This document shows, in pieces, positions 38,701 through 51,957 of a DNA stretch of 64,000 bases (positions within the stretch are counted from its first letter, which is position 1; each line of letters begins with the position of its first letter). The stretch is from Promerops cafer (taxonomy: Eukaryota > Chordata > Aves > Passeriformes > Nectariniidae), in contig VZSE01013631.1 in the NCBI GenBank assembly GCA_013398275.1, positions 111,524-175,523 on the forward strand, in the 5' to 3' direction. The position numbers and the translations under genes are program-made. The notes beneath the pieces were generated by a model. It was not told where the DNA came from. It searched no databases and worked only from the letters and a program-made list of their open reading frames with translations.

Positions 38701-40208
38701 CAAGGCTCAGATACCAGTTAGATTTTCAGATAAACATGCCTCTGATTAGCAAAAACTGGCCTTTCATATATGCCTCAGAAGTCTGCTATATGTCTTCTGA
38801 TATCAGCATCACAACAACTATCTCTGTCACTTCACCGCAAGTCTACTTCAATGACAGGTTAGGAATATTTTAAAACACTCCACTGATGTCTTCATTCACA
38901 TTTCAATTAAGCTGATGGTACATCTTTAGCATTTCCATATACTGCTTTTACCTTCAGGATAGGACAGTTGTAAGGGCTTTAAACTATTTTTATGGTTTTA
39001 TTCTGGAGCTCCTAAGTACTTGGAATTTTTTTCAACTTGGTTTCAACATTTTTATCCTATTTAAACATAGCCAGTCAAGAAATGACACTACCAAAGCAAA
39101 AGATCCTTTTAAAATTCATTCAGTGAGCTGCAGTTCCTGCTGTCTCCATCCCCTACGCACACCTCACCTACCTGCACACCAAGTAGGAGAGGCAGCTGGC
39201 CAGCAGCTGCTGTTTCACAGGTAGCCTCTCATCTATTTCACTTTTTTGCTGTAATGCGTGGTGAAAAAACCTCCAGGGATTTTTAAACCTTTAGAAAAGG
39301 GCAACTCTCAAGATGAAAAAATTAATGACACCCTCTAAGGCTTCTCTGTTATAGCACATGCTTTCCACCTCCATCTCCAGTTCCACACATTCCAGGGAGA
39401 AAACTACTCACAGAAGATAGAAGGCACTTTGGGTAAAAAAATATTTTGTGGATTTTTATTTTCTGTTGTTCTTGGCTTTTTTTCTAAACAAAAATTAGAA
39501 AAGTGAAAGCACAGACACAAGAAAGCAAGTCAGGTGAAAGGGCAGCCTACATCACATCACCACCACCCTTCCTTATTCATACATTTACAATGATTTTAAC
39601 ACGTATATCTGAAGGACAACTGCACCAAGCAAGTTTCCTCCTCTTTAAAATGTCTTACAGTCACACTCCTTCACTATACTAAACGTTGAGCCTAAAAGCA
39701 TTTCACACTCTGACTCAAGCAGAGCAGTGATGCATTTTCTACATTAAAAAAACCTAATAGAAAGAGGCAAGCCTGCTGCTTTTAGATAATTCTATTTTTA
39801 TTTCTTCTAAAAATCCTTTCTTCCATTTGACCCTTACTTGACTTCCACACAGCTAAGGTTTCTCCTTTCTTCTGCCTCCATGTCAAGTAGTGTTTGTAAG
39901 TACTTTTGGAGATATCCCAGCCACAATACCATTAAACTATAAACATTTAACATTTGCTCATTCATTTCTGAAAAGCAGGATGCTATTCTTGTTATCCAAT
40001 TCTAATGGGAAGTTTCTATCACATCACAATTTGTAATTAATCACAAGAAGGTATGAAACCTGCATTCAAATGGGAACTTTGCTATTTACATTTTCTGCAG
40101 ACTCAGTTTGCTTGCAGACACACATTACACTTCAATAAAATGCAGGCAGATTTTGAGATCCCAAATAGAACATAAAATGACCAACATTTGATCATTTCTC
40201 TGACCAGG
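35731..40208. other. Non-coding stretch, no gene seen
   Basis: This 4.5-kb interval is unique-looking. Frames are few and short (36015-36275, 37257-37457 minus, 37628-37810) and none is recognised. A small AT-rich run with TATATAA units lies at about 37266-37295. Confidence 0.65.
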
Positions 40209-40708
40209 TGTCATAGTTTAACCCCAGCTGACAACCAAGCCCCACACAGAGGGATGGAGGAGAAAACTGGAAGGGTAAAATTGAGAAGAAATTCTGGGGT
40301 GTAGATAAAGACAATTTAACAGATAACGTAAAAGCAAACCAAGTAATTCATTCAGCCCTTCCCAAGGGCAGGCAGATGTTCAGCCATCTCCACAAAAGCA
40401 GGGCTCCCTCACACAGAGCCGTGACTGGGAAAGAGCACCACTCCAAACACCCCCTTGTCCTCCTGCTGCCCGCTTCGCCGTCAGCCGCGGGACGCCCCTG
40501 CAGTGAGCCGGGCTCCGCAGCGCTCCGTCCAGCGCCTCCTCACCGGTGGGGTGGCGCGAGAAGCAGAAAAGGCTCTGCACTGCTCAGCTGTGACAAAAAC
40601 ACCCCTCATGCCTGTGTTATCAACACTCTTTCCAGCACAAATCCAAAACACAGCACCATACTTGTCACTGAGAAGAAAATTAACTCTACCCTAGTCAAAA
40701 CCAGTACA
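40209..40708 (+). mobile_element. Solo LTR of an avian endogenous retrovirus, copy 3, CpG-rich
   Basis: The LTR starts TGTCATAGTTTAACCCCAGC and ends near 'gtcaaaaccagtaca'. It shares its ends and several internal blocks ('gggcaggcag', 'gttcagccatc', 'gaagaaaattaactctaccc') with the LTRs at 2768 and 21500. About 40455-40565 is GC-rich with many CpG pairs ('ttcgccgtcagccgcgggac'). The other two copies have unrelated T/C-rich sequence at that point, so this is a distinct subfamily or a recombinant. No coding remnant flanks it and no target-site duplication was found. The overlapping frames 40376-40711, 40380-40580 and 40455-40694 come from this GC-rich block and are not genes. Confidence 0.85.
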
Positions 40709-43700
40709 TAATGCTTTCCTTACTGGATCCTTCTTCTAGTGTCATTTGCTCCAGGGCTGTCATAGCACACTTCTGTTGACCTGCTGAACATTCCAACCAT
40801 TAAAAAAAAATAAAATAAACAGAACAAAGCCTCCATATCTGCTGTTATTGCATTAACTGGCTTTTTTTTTTTTACTACTTAATTTACTTGACACAAACGC
40901 CATTGGGCAATCTGGGGGAACCTTTGAGAATTCTGTTGCTTTTCTTTACAGACACACACTTCGCATGGTCTTCTAGCTCTCATAAAGACCACAACCTCCC
41001 AAGAATATAGTGCATATATAGTATATCCAGCAAGAAGGAAGCTTCTTAAAAAAACTGTCATTTACACAAATAATAGCAGCTGCAGTTATACTAAGGATAT
41101 AATGTTACAAGAGCTGATCATATTTAAAATTAGGCCATGAGCTCATCACAGCCAAGTCATAAGTTCTAGGGAAAATATTGCACATAGTCATGGGTACAGC
41201 CCAGGCAAAGAGAACTAATTGCTTATTCTAAAGCAGCTAGTCATTGCTACTTAATTTTATTAGTCTTCAACATGATTCAGGGCACAGCCATGTTAGGAAT
41301 TGTGCAGACACAACTAAATAAATTCACCAGAGCAGGCAATCTACAGCAAAGGTTGTTGCTAGCTGCTTAGAGGGACTTGGCAGTAGTTGTGGGGAAGATG
41401 ACATTCAGTTTTGACTAGAAAAATGCCATAATTGTCATAATACTTTGTTTAGTTTTCCTTACATGCTGTGTAAATCACTTCACGTGGGCACATGTAGCCA
41501 CTACCACCTGTGAAGACAGGCTGCAAACTTACCAAATCAAGGCAACTGTGGCAAATACCCTCTTCAACTTCTAATTTAAAGACTACCAGGTGCAAATAAA
41601 TGAAGGACCAGGCTCATGATCTCTACTAATACGTTCCTTATTCAGCAATACTACAGTTCTCCCTTTGTCATGTTAAATCTTCAGTTAGCTCTCCTTTCAA
41701 TCCAATTTTGAAAATGCTCAAATCCATAGATATCATAGTTTTTAGGTTGACAACAAGTCCTGTAAGAAAATAATTCATTCCTTGATATAGCTTAAGAGAA
41801 AATGAGCATGAACATGTATAGCATAAATATAGCTCTTCACAGGTCTATAAGGAGAAGAATTTATGTTCAAAAAAATAATACACAGAGCCCTCCAAAATCT
41901 CTTTAAATGCCTTTCCTGGGGTTTGATTCAGAACCAGAAATGGCTTCATTCCCTATTCTAAAATGTTAATTCCTCTATCCTTTCAAAAACAGTAGAAAAT
42001 ATCAGGAAGAGGTTTAGTCACTTGGAAGCCATTTCAAATGTAGAATGCAAGTGCTGCCTCATACAACCTAAAGATTAAACTCGCATGATATTCAAATGCT
42101 ACTATAAGAAAAAAAGTCAAACTAGAAGAGGCATTTCATTTTTTTTCCCCACACCTCTTGTTTAATGTCTAAAAAGTTGGTTTGTTCAATGGCAAGACAA
42201 AAGACTAATATGTAAGTTTAACTTTAGTTGTGCATTGACAGGGACAAGAACTAACCTGTCAACTGGTTCTTCTCATGATTATAGGCATACTAAGAATTTA
42301 GTTGCAATATTAATTCATTCTCAAATTACTTTCTTTTATAATGATTTGCTCTTAAGATACACATATTTATACAGATATTGTGTTTTGCTGATTTTTAAAA
42401 AATAAAACTGACTATGCTGGACTATAGTGGTGCAGCAGCTCCCAGCTGAAAAAAATACAAGTCAAAAATATGCATTTTGTTGTAAATAAGAGTATAAGTA
42501 CTTCTCAACAGTTTATTTATAATGCACTAGAAGTGATAAGTGATTGCTTTTCATGAAGAGGAACTGAAATGCTAATTAGCACTTTTTTAATAAGTGTTTC
42601 AGTTTATACAAGTGTTTACTTGCAACAAAAAATGATTAATATAACTCCTTTTCTACAGCTGCATTTAAATTTTCCACTATATTGTCTTTATACAGAACTT
42701 GTTTCTTCTTGGAAATCCAGCATAGTGGTGCATGCAATAATCCTTCTAGATTCCTAACTCTTGAACAAAAATAAGTCAGTGAAATCATGAATTATGCAAT
42801 AGAGCTTAAAACCATTTATTCCTACTGATCTTCAGACTTAAAATTCCCATTTTATGTGCTTTCTTATCCAATAAATTGGATTGATCTTCATATCATCAGT
42901 TAAATAAGCACATGAGCATTTTGATCTCAAGCATATATTTTTTCACAGACTCTGCATTTATTTCCACAGCTATGACATTTTTATATGACTACATCTATAG
43001 CTCTCTTCCTTCCACCTTGTTCATGGACAGTTTTATCCACAAACAATTCCACATAAGTGACCTCTTGATTGATACCCTGTTAAATATAGAGTGTCCCTGT
43101 CCAAATGTACTACTTTCAAAATATGTAGAGCACTAGTTTCTCATTTCTTTTTATTTCCTTCCTCCTCCTCAGCTCAGTAGGTCACTGTATTAACTTCAGA
43201 CTTGATCTGCACAGAAGCCATGTGCAAGACAGACATCAGTTTCCAGACAGATGCAGAAAAAACAATACAGGCATAGCCTAAATTAATAATCTGCAGTCAG
43301 TATGGCAGGTAGCTTTGAACTAGCTATCAGAAACAGAGCTCAGCATGGCTTCCAAACCCAGCTAGTTTGGCTTGTGACAAAACTGGGGAGTTACTGGCCT
43401 CCCACCACCCAGCAGCTGAAAAGTGCAACCAACCCCATTGCAGTGCCAGCCAGCACCATAAATTCAGGTACTTACAATGTAATCCATGCATGGTCAGGGA
43501 GGACTACTACTTCAGCTCCAGTTTGGATTAATAAAATAAAGTTATAAGGCTCTAAAACCTCTCAAATCCTACCTACAGAGATCTCACATTAACTTGGAGG
43601 CCCTGGCAGTACTGTGCATATGAGAGCTGCTCTGTCAAGTCTGTTGTTCTTCCAAGTTGATTTCCACAGAGATGCCAGTTCACAACAGACAAACCATACC

Positions 43701-43815
43701 TGCTTTGGTACTCATCTGTCTTTGGTCTTAATCTTAAAAGCAAATCAAATACAGTAACTCTTCAGCTCAAAAGCAGTCTCATTTAATCTCACAGGTTTCC
43801 CTACAGACAGGAATA
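40709..43815. other. Non-coding stretch, no gene seen
   Basis: This is AT-rich unique-looking sequence. The 81-codon frame 43302-43547 overlaps an AATAAA near its end but has no recognised domain. No mobile element was identified. Confidence 0.62.
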
Positions 43816-43979
43816 CAGAACATTGAAGAAAATAACCCACCTGCACACCTTTGAGGCAGCAGTGTCAGCCACTGACACAGTCAGCATTTCATGCATGGCT
43901 TTAAGACTCAGATTTCACCTCCCCTGTAGGGCGAGTTATTGAACTATTGTGTGTAGCATGAAGCTGGTTATTTCCTTCG
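43816..43979. repeat. Left copy of a 164-bp duplicate ending at an N
   Basis: These 164 bases are the same as 44002-44165 as far as I can see by eye. The copy stops at the base before the N at 43980. Confidence 0.93.
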
Positions 43980-44001
43980 NCCTTTTTAATTTTCGTGGCT
44001 T

Positions 44002-44165
44002 CAGAACATTGAAGAAAATAACCCACCTGCACACCTTTGAGGCAGCAGTGTCAGCCACTGACACAGTCAGCATTTCATGCATGGCTTTAAGACTCAGATT
44101 TCACCTCCCCTGTAGGGCGAGTTATTGAACTATTGTGTGTAGCATGAAGCTGGTTATTTCCTTCG
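44002..44165. repeat. Right copy of a 164-bp duplicate after an N and 21 unmatched bases
   Basis: This is the second copy of 43816-43979. It is separated from the N by 21 bases (43981-44001) that match nothing on the left. These could be poor-quality contig-end sequence. Confidence 0.93.
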
Positions 44166-47100
44166 TAATGCATCCTCGACTAAAATCAGCACATCCCCCA
44201 AGAGGGAATAAAACTAAGCCAATATGCTTAAAATTTTACTCTCAATATGCATTACAAGGCCTTAGAGGATAGAAAAGGTAAGCTTTAGAACCCAAGCCAA
44301 TTTCAATTTGACAAAGACCACTGTCTCAGAAAATTCAGGTCTCTTCAGGTTCAGGGAAGTCAGCAGAAAGGTAAAAATCTAGTTCTCCTCACCCTCTTTC
44401 CTCAGACACTAGGCTGACAACTTGAAGCTTAGACTTTGGTAGTTCCAGTTTTCAGAGGATTTCCATGGACTACCCCTTTGAAACATAGAACATTTAATTA
44501 AGGTAGAAGGCAAACCAGTTAAAACCATCAGGAAAGAGCACTCACTAACAGTTCTGTATAAAGAACTCACAATTCCCTTTTCTCTTACCAATGACAGAAA
44601 AACAGACCTTTCTATTACAAACTCTGGATTTGCTGCACAGGATATAGCATACTGAGCCACAGCAAGGGCAAAAGTGTTTACATTTGGATGCATTCATGAA
44701 ATCTGAAGAAATAAAGTACAGAGTTCACACAGAAGAACAAAAGAACACATATGGTTGAGGACCACCTGAAATGCACATTACATCCTTGCAAATTTCTTTC
44801 AATGGTTTACCATAAAAATATTTAAGTAAAAATCAAATAGTAACTACAGATTATTAGTGTTTGAGTCTGCTGTATGTAACATATTCATTTCACTCTTAAG
44901 TTAAATCTCAGTGCTCACACTTGCAATAAAAATCCACTTAGGCAAACAGAAACTCTGTTTTACCAGCTAGAATTCTAAGAATACATGCCAAACTTGAAAA
45001 ATCAGGAAATTTCCATGACTGAACTTGGCACAACGTGAAATGTACAAAGTCAAAATTTTAATTGCTAGAAGTGTGAGCACACCTACTTTACTCCAGCTTA
45101 CACAAAATTATTTCTTTTTGAAGGAGCAGCTTCATCCTCAGCTAATTCACTGTTTAGCAAACAAGGTAGTGTATTGGAGCCAGCACAATTATACCCATCA
45201 ACACTTACTCAAGATTTATATACACATTTATATCAAGACTAATACAGCCCTTAAATTTTCATGACTAGCTGCTTGTGATGAGGGCCTATTTTCTCTCTAG
45301 CTACACCACAATTCATGGGCTGCCATCTGGTCCTGTTAAAGCAGCCTTACAGAGACAGAAATAACACAAACTTTCATAGTTCATCCACATAGCAAGAATA
45401 AAAGTAAAAACTGCTTATTCTACTCCTGAAGCTATTTTTAAAACTACTTATCCCAACATGCACGTTACTTATCATTTGTATGATACCCAACAGGCTTTAT
45501 GCTGAAATGAGATTTTACTCTGTGTTAGGTGATTGCATCTTGTGCAGAATGCTTGCTGGCTACCAAAACTTGTCTGCTATTCTGCTTTAAATATTTCAGT
45601 TACAGATATCAGGAGCATCAGTTTGACTTGAATATGTAGATATGTGAAAAATCTGTGTTCCAAACAAAACAGACCATGATGAAAGGTCAAGTTTCACAGC
45701 TGGAAAGAAGCCTTAAGGCTCCTCTTCAAATCCAGTCTGAATTTTATTCAAAGGTCAATGTCACTGTGACCTATTTCAGTTTTCTTCACTAGAAGTATTC
45801 AAGAATGCTTTGAAATACAATTGGTATAGGCACTTGGAGAAAACTTAAAAGTTGGTAAAAATTTATCACTGCATGACCAGCACAGTGCCTGCTCAGCGTG
45901 TCAGTTCTTGTGATTTAAGGGGCTTCTCTACATCATACATTTTTTCATCAAAATTTAGAAGCAGTTTCAGTTTTAGAATGTTGCAAAAACCACTCTACCA
46001 AAGTGGTCAGTCTAATAAATACTGCCTCAAATATAAAAGACATTTTTTTCACACAGCATTACTTGAAGTAACTGGATTTCTTTTGTTTCAGAAAAGTCAG
46101 TGATTTTTGTACTCCTGGTGAATACCAGTCAATGGTAATCAGAGCACTCCCATGAGAGAGATCAAAATGATACCTACTTCTTATTTTTTCTCCCAGGAGA
46201 CTTCCTCCAGCATACTCTAAAGATGACATATCCTGTTTGTTCAAGTCTGATGTAACTACTGCATCAACCAGCATCGCAGATAAAAATCCGTAAATACTAT
46301 CTGAAGGTACTAAATAAGATATTTTTTTAAAATGAGATCTGAAGGTATAGAGGACAGTTTTACTCAAATTTCTGTGAGTTTAAGACCTACACAAAATGAC
46401 TATATGAAGCTCATTCCTATTGCATATTTCAGGTTATTGCAGTTTTCAGTTTAGATCTTGGGATCCTGCCTGATTATACCTGAATCATCTAACTCTTTTT
46501 ATTGGAGTTACTAACTGCATTAAAAGTACACTAGAGTCGTTGCTTTCCTTGAAACACTTTGCATTAAAGACCAGAAAAGGTTTAAAGATACAGTAAGCAT
46601 GCATGAAGTGTCCAACTTCCCCAAACAAAAGTTTGGTCTAACTTTTTCCCCTTGCATGGACCCTGTTTGGGAAGGGATCTAGACCAGGCAGTGTTTCTAA
46701 CCACTTTCACACCTTGGAAGCACATTAAGTCCCAGGAGTAGCTAAAGCAAGATACAAGTTAAAGGGTTCTCACTGCACCTGTTGCAAAAATAAACAAATC
46801 CTAATAAGGTAGCAACGTATGTTTTCCTAGACAACTTTCAGATGTTAAGTTACCAATTCTCTTTCCATCAAGGGATGGTTTAAAGAGTCCTCACTGCACA
46901 GATTTTGAGCACCTCTTTCACCCAGCTCACAGTTGCCTCACTGGGAAGCACCTTCCACAAAAGCAGAGGCCAGTCTTCAAGAAGCTGCTGCAAAACCTAA
47001 ACCACTCTCTCTGCTGACTCACTCAGACCCCAGATGTAAGCTTCACTTGCCTGTATGGCTGACCAAGCAGGACAAGAACAACACTCAGACTGGAAAGGGC

Positions 47101-50100
47101 TATATCCTGGCTGTCTCAGGGGAAAGCTAGACTTCAACACAAAGTAAAACATGCTGAATTGAGAGAACAATGAGAAAGAAGGACACAGCAATTTTTTTTC
47201 TACAATCAGGTAGGGATAATTAGCCCATCAGCACAACTCAGTGGTTACTAACTAACTTAAAAACCAAGCAAGCCCCTGTTTCCCCTCACCTTCTCCTGAC
47301 AAAGGATTTGCTTTCTCTCCTGCCACATGCAAAGGCAGTGTAAGCATCCTGGAGAGCCAAATGCACTTACATACAAACCCCTCTTGTAAGGATAGAGACA
47401 TCCAAGTTCATCTCACTATGCTAGCAGCAAACCAGGATGCAAGAGCTGTGCATGTAGAGAAGGAGGAGAGGGTTCAATACCTCACAATTTAAAGATATTT
47501 TCAATCATTAAAGAAAAGTATTTTGCACATTAGCAAAAAGCATCTCCACAGGAAACCTGTTCAAACTCGACTGCACTGTTACTGCTCTAGCTGCTGTAAA
47601 TAAAGAGGGGTAACTACCCACACACCACAGAAATATTTCTCAGACTGAGTTGCATGCATTTGCATAGACTTTTTTCTGAAGTAGAGCTATAACCTCTCAG
47701 CACAGTCACCTGACAAAGGTGTCAGATATGCAGTTGAATGACTCTTCATCAATACCCACTTTACAAATCTCACTATATATGAAAGCACTTCCTCAGCCTT
47801 TGCATATTCCCCTTTTAAGGCAGCCTGTGTACACCTGTAAAAGCAGAGTGAGCTCATCCCAAGTGGAAAATCATGAAAACTTTACCTGGAAAGCTTTTTA
47901 TTAAGTTTCCTTTCTCCTCCTTCTTCTTTGATTTCCATGGAAAACTCCTCATCACAAGCCAGTAGATCACACCTCCTTTATCACCAATAAGGTACAGCTT
48001 CTTTTCTCACATAGCTGTACACTTAATTACATTTCTCTCCAACTTCTCCTAATGGAGTCATGAATTCTCTCTCAATTTATATAAACAGCCAGGAACATTC
48101 ACAGAGTATCTCTCCTATGTTCAGATTTAAAAATCCAAATATGCTGAAGCATAGTACAACGCTACAAACACAACCACACCTACAAGATTCCTCTACTCTT
48201 TTTTTTTCTAACCCTACTTCCTATAGCTCTTCTCAAAAAGAAATCCAGAGCCCTTCCCTAGGAGCTTTTGTTTGTCTCTCTTTCTTCCTTAGCTCCTGGA
48301 AAAGCAAATTTCTGCTTACCCTTTTCTCCTTCAATGTCCAGGGAACAAGCAGACAGAAACTTATAGGTCTCTTACAACATTTCTCATCAAAAAAAACCCA
48401 CTAGTGTCAGCAAACCAATCCTCCCATTATGTTTCCAACTGCAAGAGAGGCAAAGAGCACAAGGTAAAGTAGATGAAAACACACTAAGAGTAGCCTAGCT
48501 TTCCTCTCCTTATTTCTAGGTGCAGGTGTCACCTGGCCTGCCCACTTCCCCATTAGAGCTGGATGGGGATCACCTGCTCCATGGGGCAGCAGGGAGGGCT
48601 GACTCCCTTTGCCTTTATATGCCATGAATCTATAGCAGCTTTAACTGGCCTTCATAGCTTAGAAAGAGCTGGAATGTCCATGACTTAGTTCTTTCTAATG
48701 AAACTCTGCCCAATTTCCATTTTTACTTAGAGAAAGCTAATGGCATTGCTTTTAAAAAAAAAAAAAAACAAAACAACTTGTATGGAGTAGCTATCTTTTA
48801 TGAAGTAGCAGCTCAGAGAAGTTTTTTTAGCTTTCCTCAAATGATCTATTAAAACTGTAGCTCTGTGCAATCTGGAAAATATTTTCTTAAATCAAATACT
48901 AACTCACATTCTTTTTGTAGGGAAAAAAAAGATCTTCATTATATCTCCTGGACCTAATAAAAACAGGACAGTTATTCTGTGATATTTTGATGTCCCAGGA
49001 ATTGCTGAATACTCCTCTTTTACTGATTTAAGCCTTTTGCAGATTCTGAAAAGCCAAAGACTGGCTTATAGTGTATGAATCTTGAGACACCAGAAAGGAA
49101 TTGACTGAATAAGTCTTAACTACCAAAACATGATGTGCTAGCACCAGGCAGAGTTAATCCCAGCCAAGACTAATCTAAAACAGATGACCTCAGCCAGCTT
49201 TAACTTTAGCTGGGCATGTATATTATAGTTTCAGCTGAATTATTACTTTGTAGTTTCTCTCTTTACCCAAGGCACTAAAAGGGTCACTTTTTATTTTGTG
49301 CCCCTTGCAAAAAGAAAAAAAATAAAAAAAAAAATAAATTAAAAAAAAAAAAAAACCACAAAGCTGGAACAGCACTAGAATAGCAGGCTTATGTTAAAAA
49401 AAAAAAATAATTAAAAAGCATGGTGCTTCAACAGTGTCTCCTCCTGTCTCTGCCCCAGTTGTGCTTTGTCACGAGGGACCACTATGGCTGCTGTTTCAGG
49501 TATGAATCCTTCACCTCTTGCCACCAGTCCCAAGCATCACCCCACCCACAGCCCAGCAGTACAAATCAGCTCCTTGTGTCAGGCAACAACCATTTCCCCT
49601 CCTCCAAGCAGTGAGAACAAAACACAGCCCACAAGGGATCCGAAAACCCAAATCTGTCCCATGCATCTGACACAACTGGACCACCCAACAGGTGGGAATG
49701 AACACATTCATTATCTAAGTGCTGGGTCTCTCTGCATCAGATAACATATGTAGGGGGTTGTTGGGAAATGTTGTTTCTTCACTTTCTTGCAAGAAGCCTA
49801 GCTAGTGTGTGTGCATCCAAGTTCTCTCACTATCAGCAGCTGGAGAAGTGTGGGTGCCAGCGTGTGAATACCAAATAATAACGGAATCCCCAGGAGACAT
49901 CTGATCCAATTTCCTCTGCAGTACAAGACAAACATGAAAATTCATTGTCTTGATTAGCTTTAGTGCAGGGAAACAGCTTTCACAGCTGATTGTAAATCTT
50001 CTGAATGATTTCATTTAGCTTTTAACCTTCCTCTCCTTTTCATCCCTACGCAGATTATTCCAGCCCAGACATTCGTTTATTTGAACAGCCTAAGACATGC

Positions 50101-51790
50101 ATATGTTGTCTCCAGTCAGAATGAGAAGCCTCTGAAGTGCACAAATAACACTAAGACCATTATAAACATCTTTCAGAATTTCTTAGTACAAATGTACAGT
50201 TCAGATCTTATTCCTAGAAATAAGAAAACCACAAGGAGCATCACCATCGCAGGTAAAATACATCTACTTTCCTCAAAACTGCTAGTGTTAAAACTGGGGA
50301 ATTGGTGAGCAGTTTAAAAACTGGCAACTGCACCCTGTGTTTTCAATCACCTTCTCAAGGACCTCCAGAATGGCATGAAAGCCAGTAATGTGTGATAGCA
50401 CAGTGTCAGTGGGGGTCATAGAAACAGGGGAAAAGTGTCGTGATCTAATGAGATGCTGGCAGCATACCCACATAGCTGCATTATTCTTACAGTCACTGCA
50501 TCTGGATTATCTGTGCCAGCTCTTCTGCTCTTCCATGGCTTCATCTGTGATGTTTCTGTTTCAGCTACCAAAGGAATTCTGCAAATGTCAAGAACTGTTA
50601 TGACCAAGAAAGAAATCATTCTCCAACATGTTTTCCAGAATTTTATTAATGCAAATGATGATGGAAATTACTTATCTGCTTTCAAAAGGCACATGGGAGA
50701 TTAAATCACAAACAGAGCATCATATCTCAATCTGGTTCCTATCAGTATTCATCCTCATAGGTCAGCATATCTCAAAATCAAAGCTGCTGCACGTTTCACA
50801 ATGCAAAATATAAGAAATCAAAATCTCACAATATGTAGTCCTATCTCAGATACTCTTCGGCCTTAATAATGTTTTAGAAACTTTATTTAGCTATAAATTC
50901 TATTGAATCTTCACAAAATAATCAAAACATTGTCTTCTCAAAGGTGCAAAATGTCCAGAAAGAATGGGATGTGCTTTTTCTCACCATCTTTTCCTAATAT
51001 AAATAGGAGGCAATGAAGATCAGCAGGAATATTTTGTTTAGGTTTCCTTCATTCATACACATGTCTGCAAGACCTTAGAAGAAATATGAAAGTTAATGCT
51101 TGCCTTCACACAGAATTTAAAGACACATATATTCAGGACATCTCACTTTCATTCTTTAATTTCAGACCTAGTCTCAAGTAGTTACCTCAGTTTCCTCCAC
51201 AGCCAGCAGGGAGAGATGGGCATGTTTAACCAGCTATTCAATTCATATATCCTAAAGACTCTCAGGATGCAATGTAGAGATTTTTCACTAATTGTGAATT
51301 ATGACAGCCCAAATGATTTTTTAAACTGTATATCTGACTTTTAGAAAACAAACCCACAAAAATCCTACTCTAAAACTCTTCCTGTTCGATTTTACATATA
51401 AGTTGCACAGAACGAATTATTTGTATTGTATTATTACATTGTTTGTTAACAATAGCTGAAACACATTTTGTCTTTTCCCAGTTATTATCCATCAATAATA
51501 CTGAACACCAATAGCATTCAGAGAGTCTGAGGATCCATCTCAGGTATTCACCAACCATTTTACATGCTTGTCAATGCCAGGTACACATCTGGGCAACCTG
51601 TAGCAGAGAACAAGTCTGGAGGGACTTGAGTGAAGGCTGCCACCTCTTGGTGAACTAAATAGCACAAATTTTGGCTTATCTGCTGGTACATGACACACCA
51701 TAGGTATTGAGTCAAAATTCATTCATTCAAAAGTCAGTAACAGATCCTTTGTGTCATACCATTGTATGTTTTAATGTACGTTGGTGTGAC

Positions 51791-51793
<3 letters not shown>
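44166..51793. other. Non-coding stretch, no gene seen
   Basis: This 7.6-kb interval has only short open frames without recognisable domains; the longest, 48060-48404, lies in a G-poor, pyrimidine-rich part at about 47880-48420. Possible very worn CR1 traces at about 45690-45790 and 49880-49930 were too weak to call. A-rich tracts lie at 48752-48771 and 49309-49419. Confidence 0.62.
49309..49419. repeat. A-rich low-complexity region
   Basis: Runs of A broken by single T or G occur at about 49309-49355 and again at about 49396-49419, with about 40 bases of ordinary sequence between them. No mobile element is recognisable immediately upstream, so these are not assigned as a retrotransposon tail. 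Confidence 0.8.
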
Positions 51794-51825
<32 letters not shown>

Positions 51826-51957
51826 CTCANNNNNNNNNNNNNNNNNNNNNNNNNNNNNNNNNNNNNNNNNNNNNNNNNNNNNNNNNNNNNNNNNNNNNNN
51901 NNNNNNNNNCAAAAGAGGCCAAGGTCAAAAAATTAAAAAAAAAAAAAAAAAAAAAAA
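51794..51957. repeat. Poly-A runs on both sides of an 80-N gap
   Basis: An A run of about 30 bases (51794-51823) and CCCTCA precede 80 N (51830-51909). After the gap comes a short unique piece and another A run of about 23 bases (51935-51957). Both A runs follow ATT, so they may be one tract read from two contig ends. The Lys-rich frames across the gap (51707-52048 and 51762-51962) are artefacts. Confidence 0.85.

Noticed and set aside
43302..43547. 81-codon frame ending near AATAAA
   Set aside because: No recognised domain, and AATAAA is common by chance in AT-rich DNA.
45690..45790. Possible reversed CR1 tail ('agctggaaagaagcc...caaatccagtct')
   Set aside because: Similarity to the CR1 tail pattern is too weak and has no recognisable ORF2 continuation.
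49880..49930. Possible reversed CR1 trace ('acatctgatccaatttcctc')
   Set aside because: A single short match to the CR1 tail pattern, with no second landmark.
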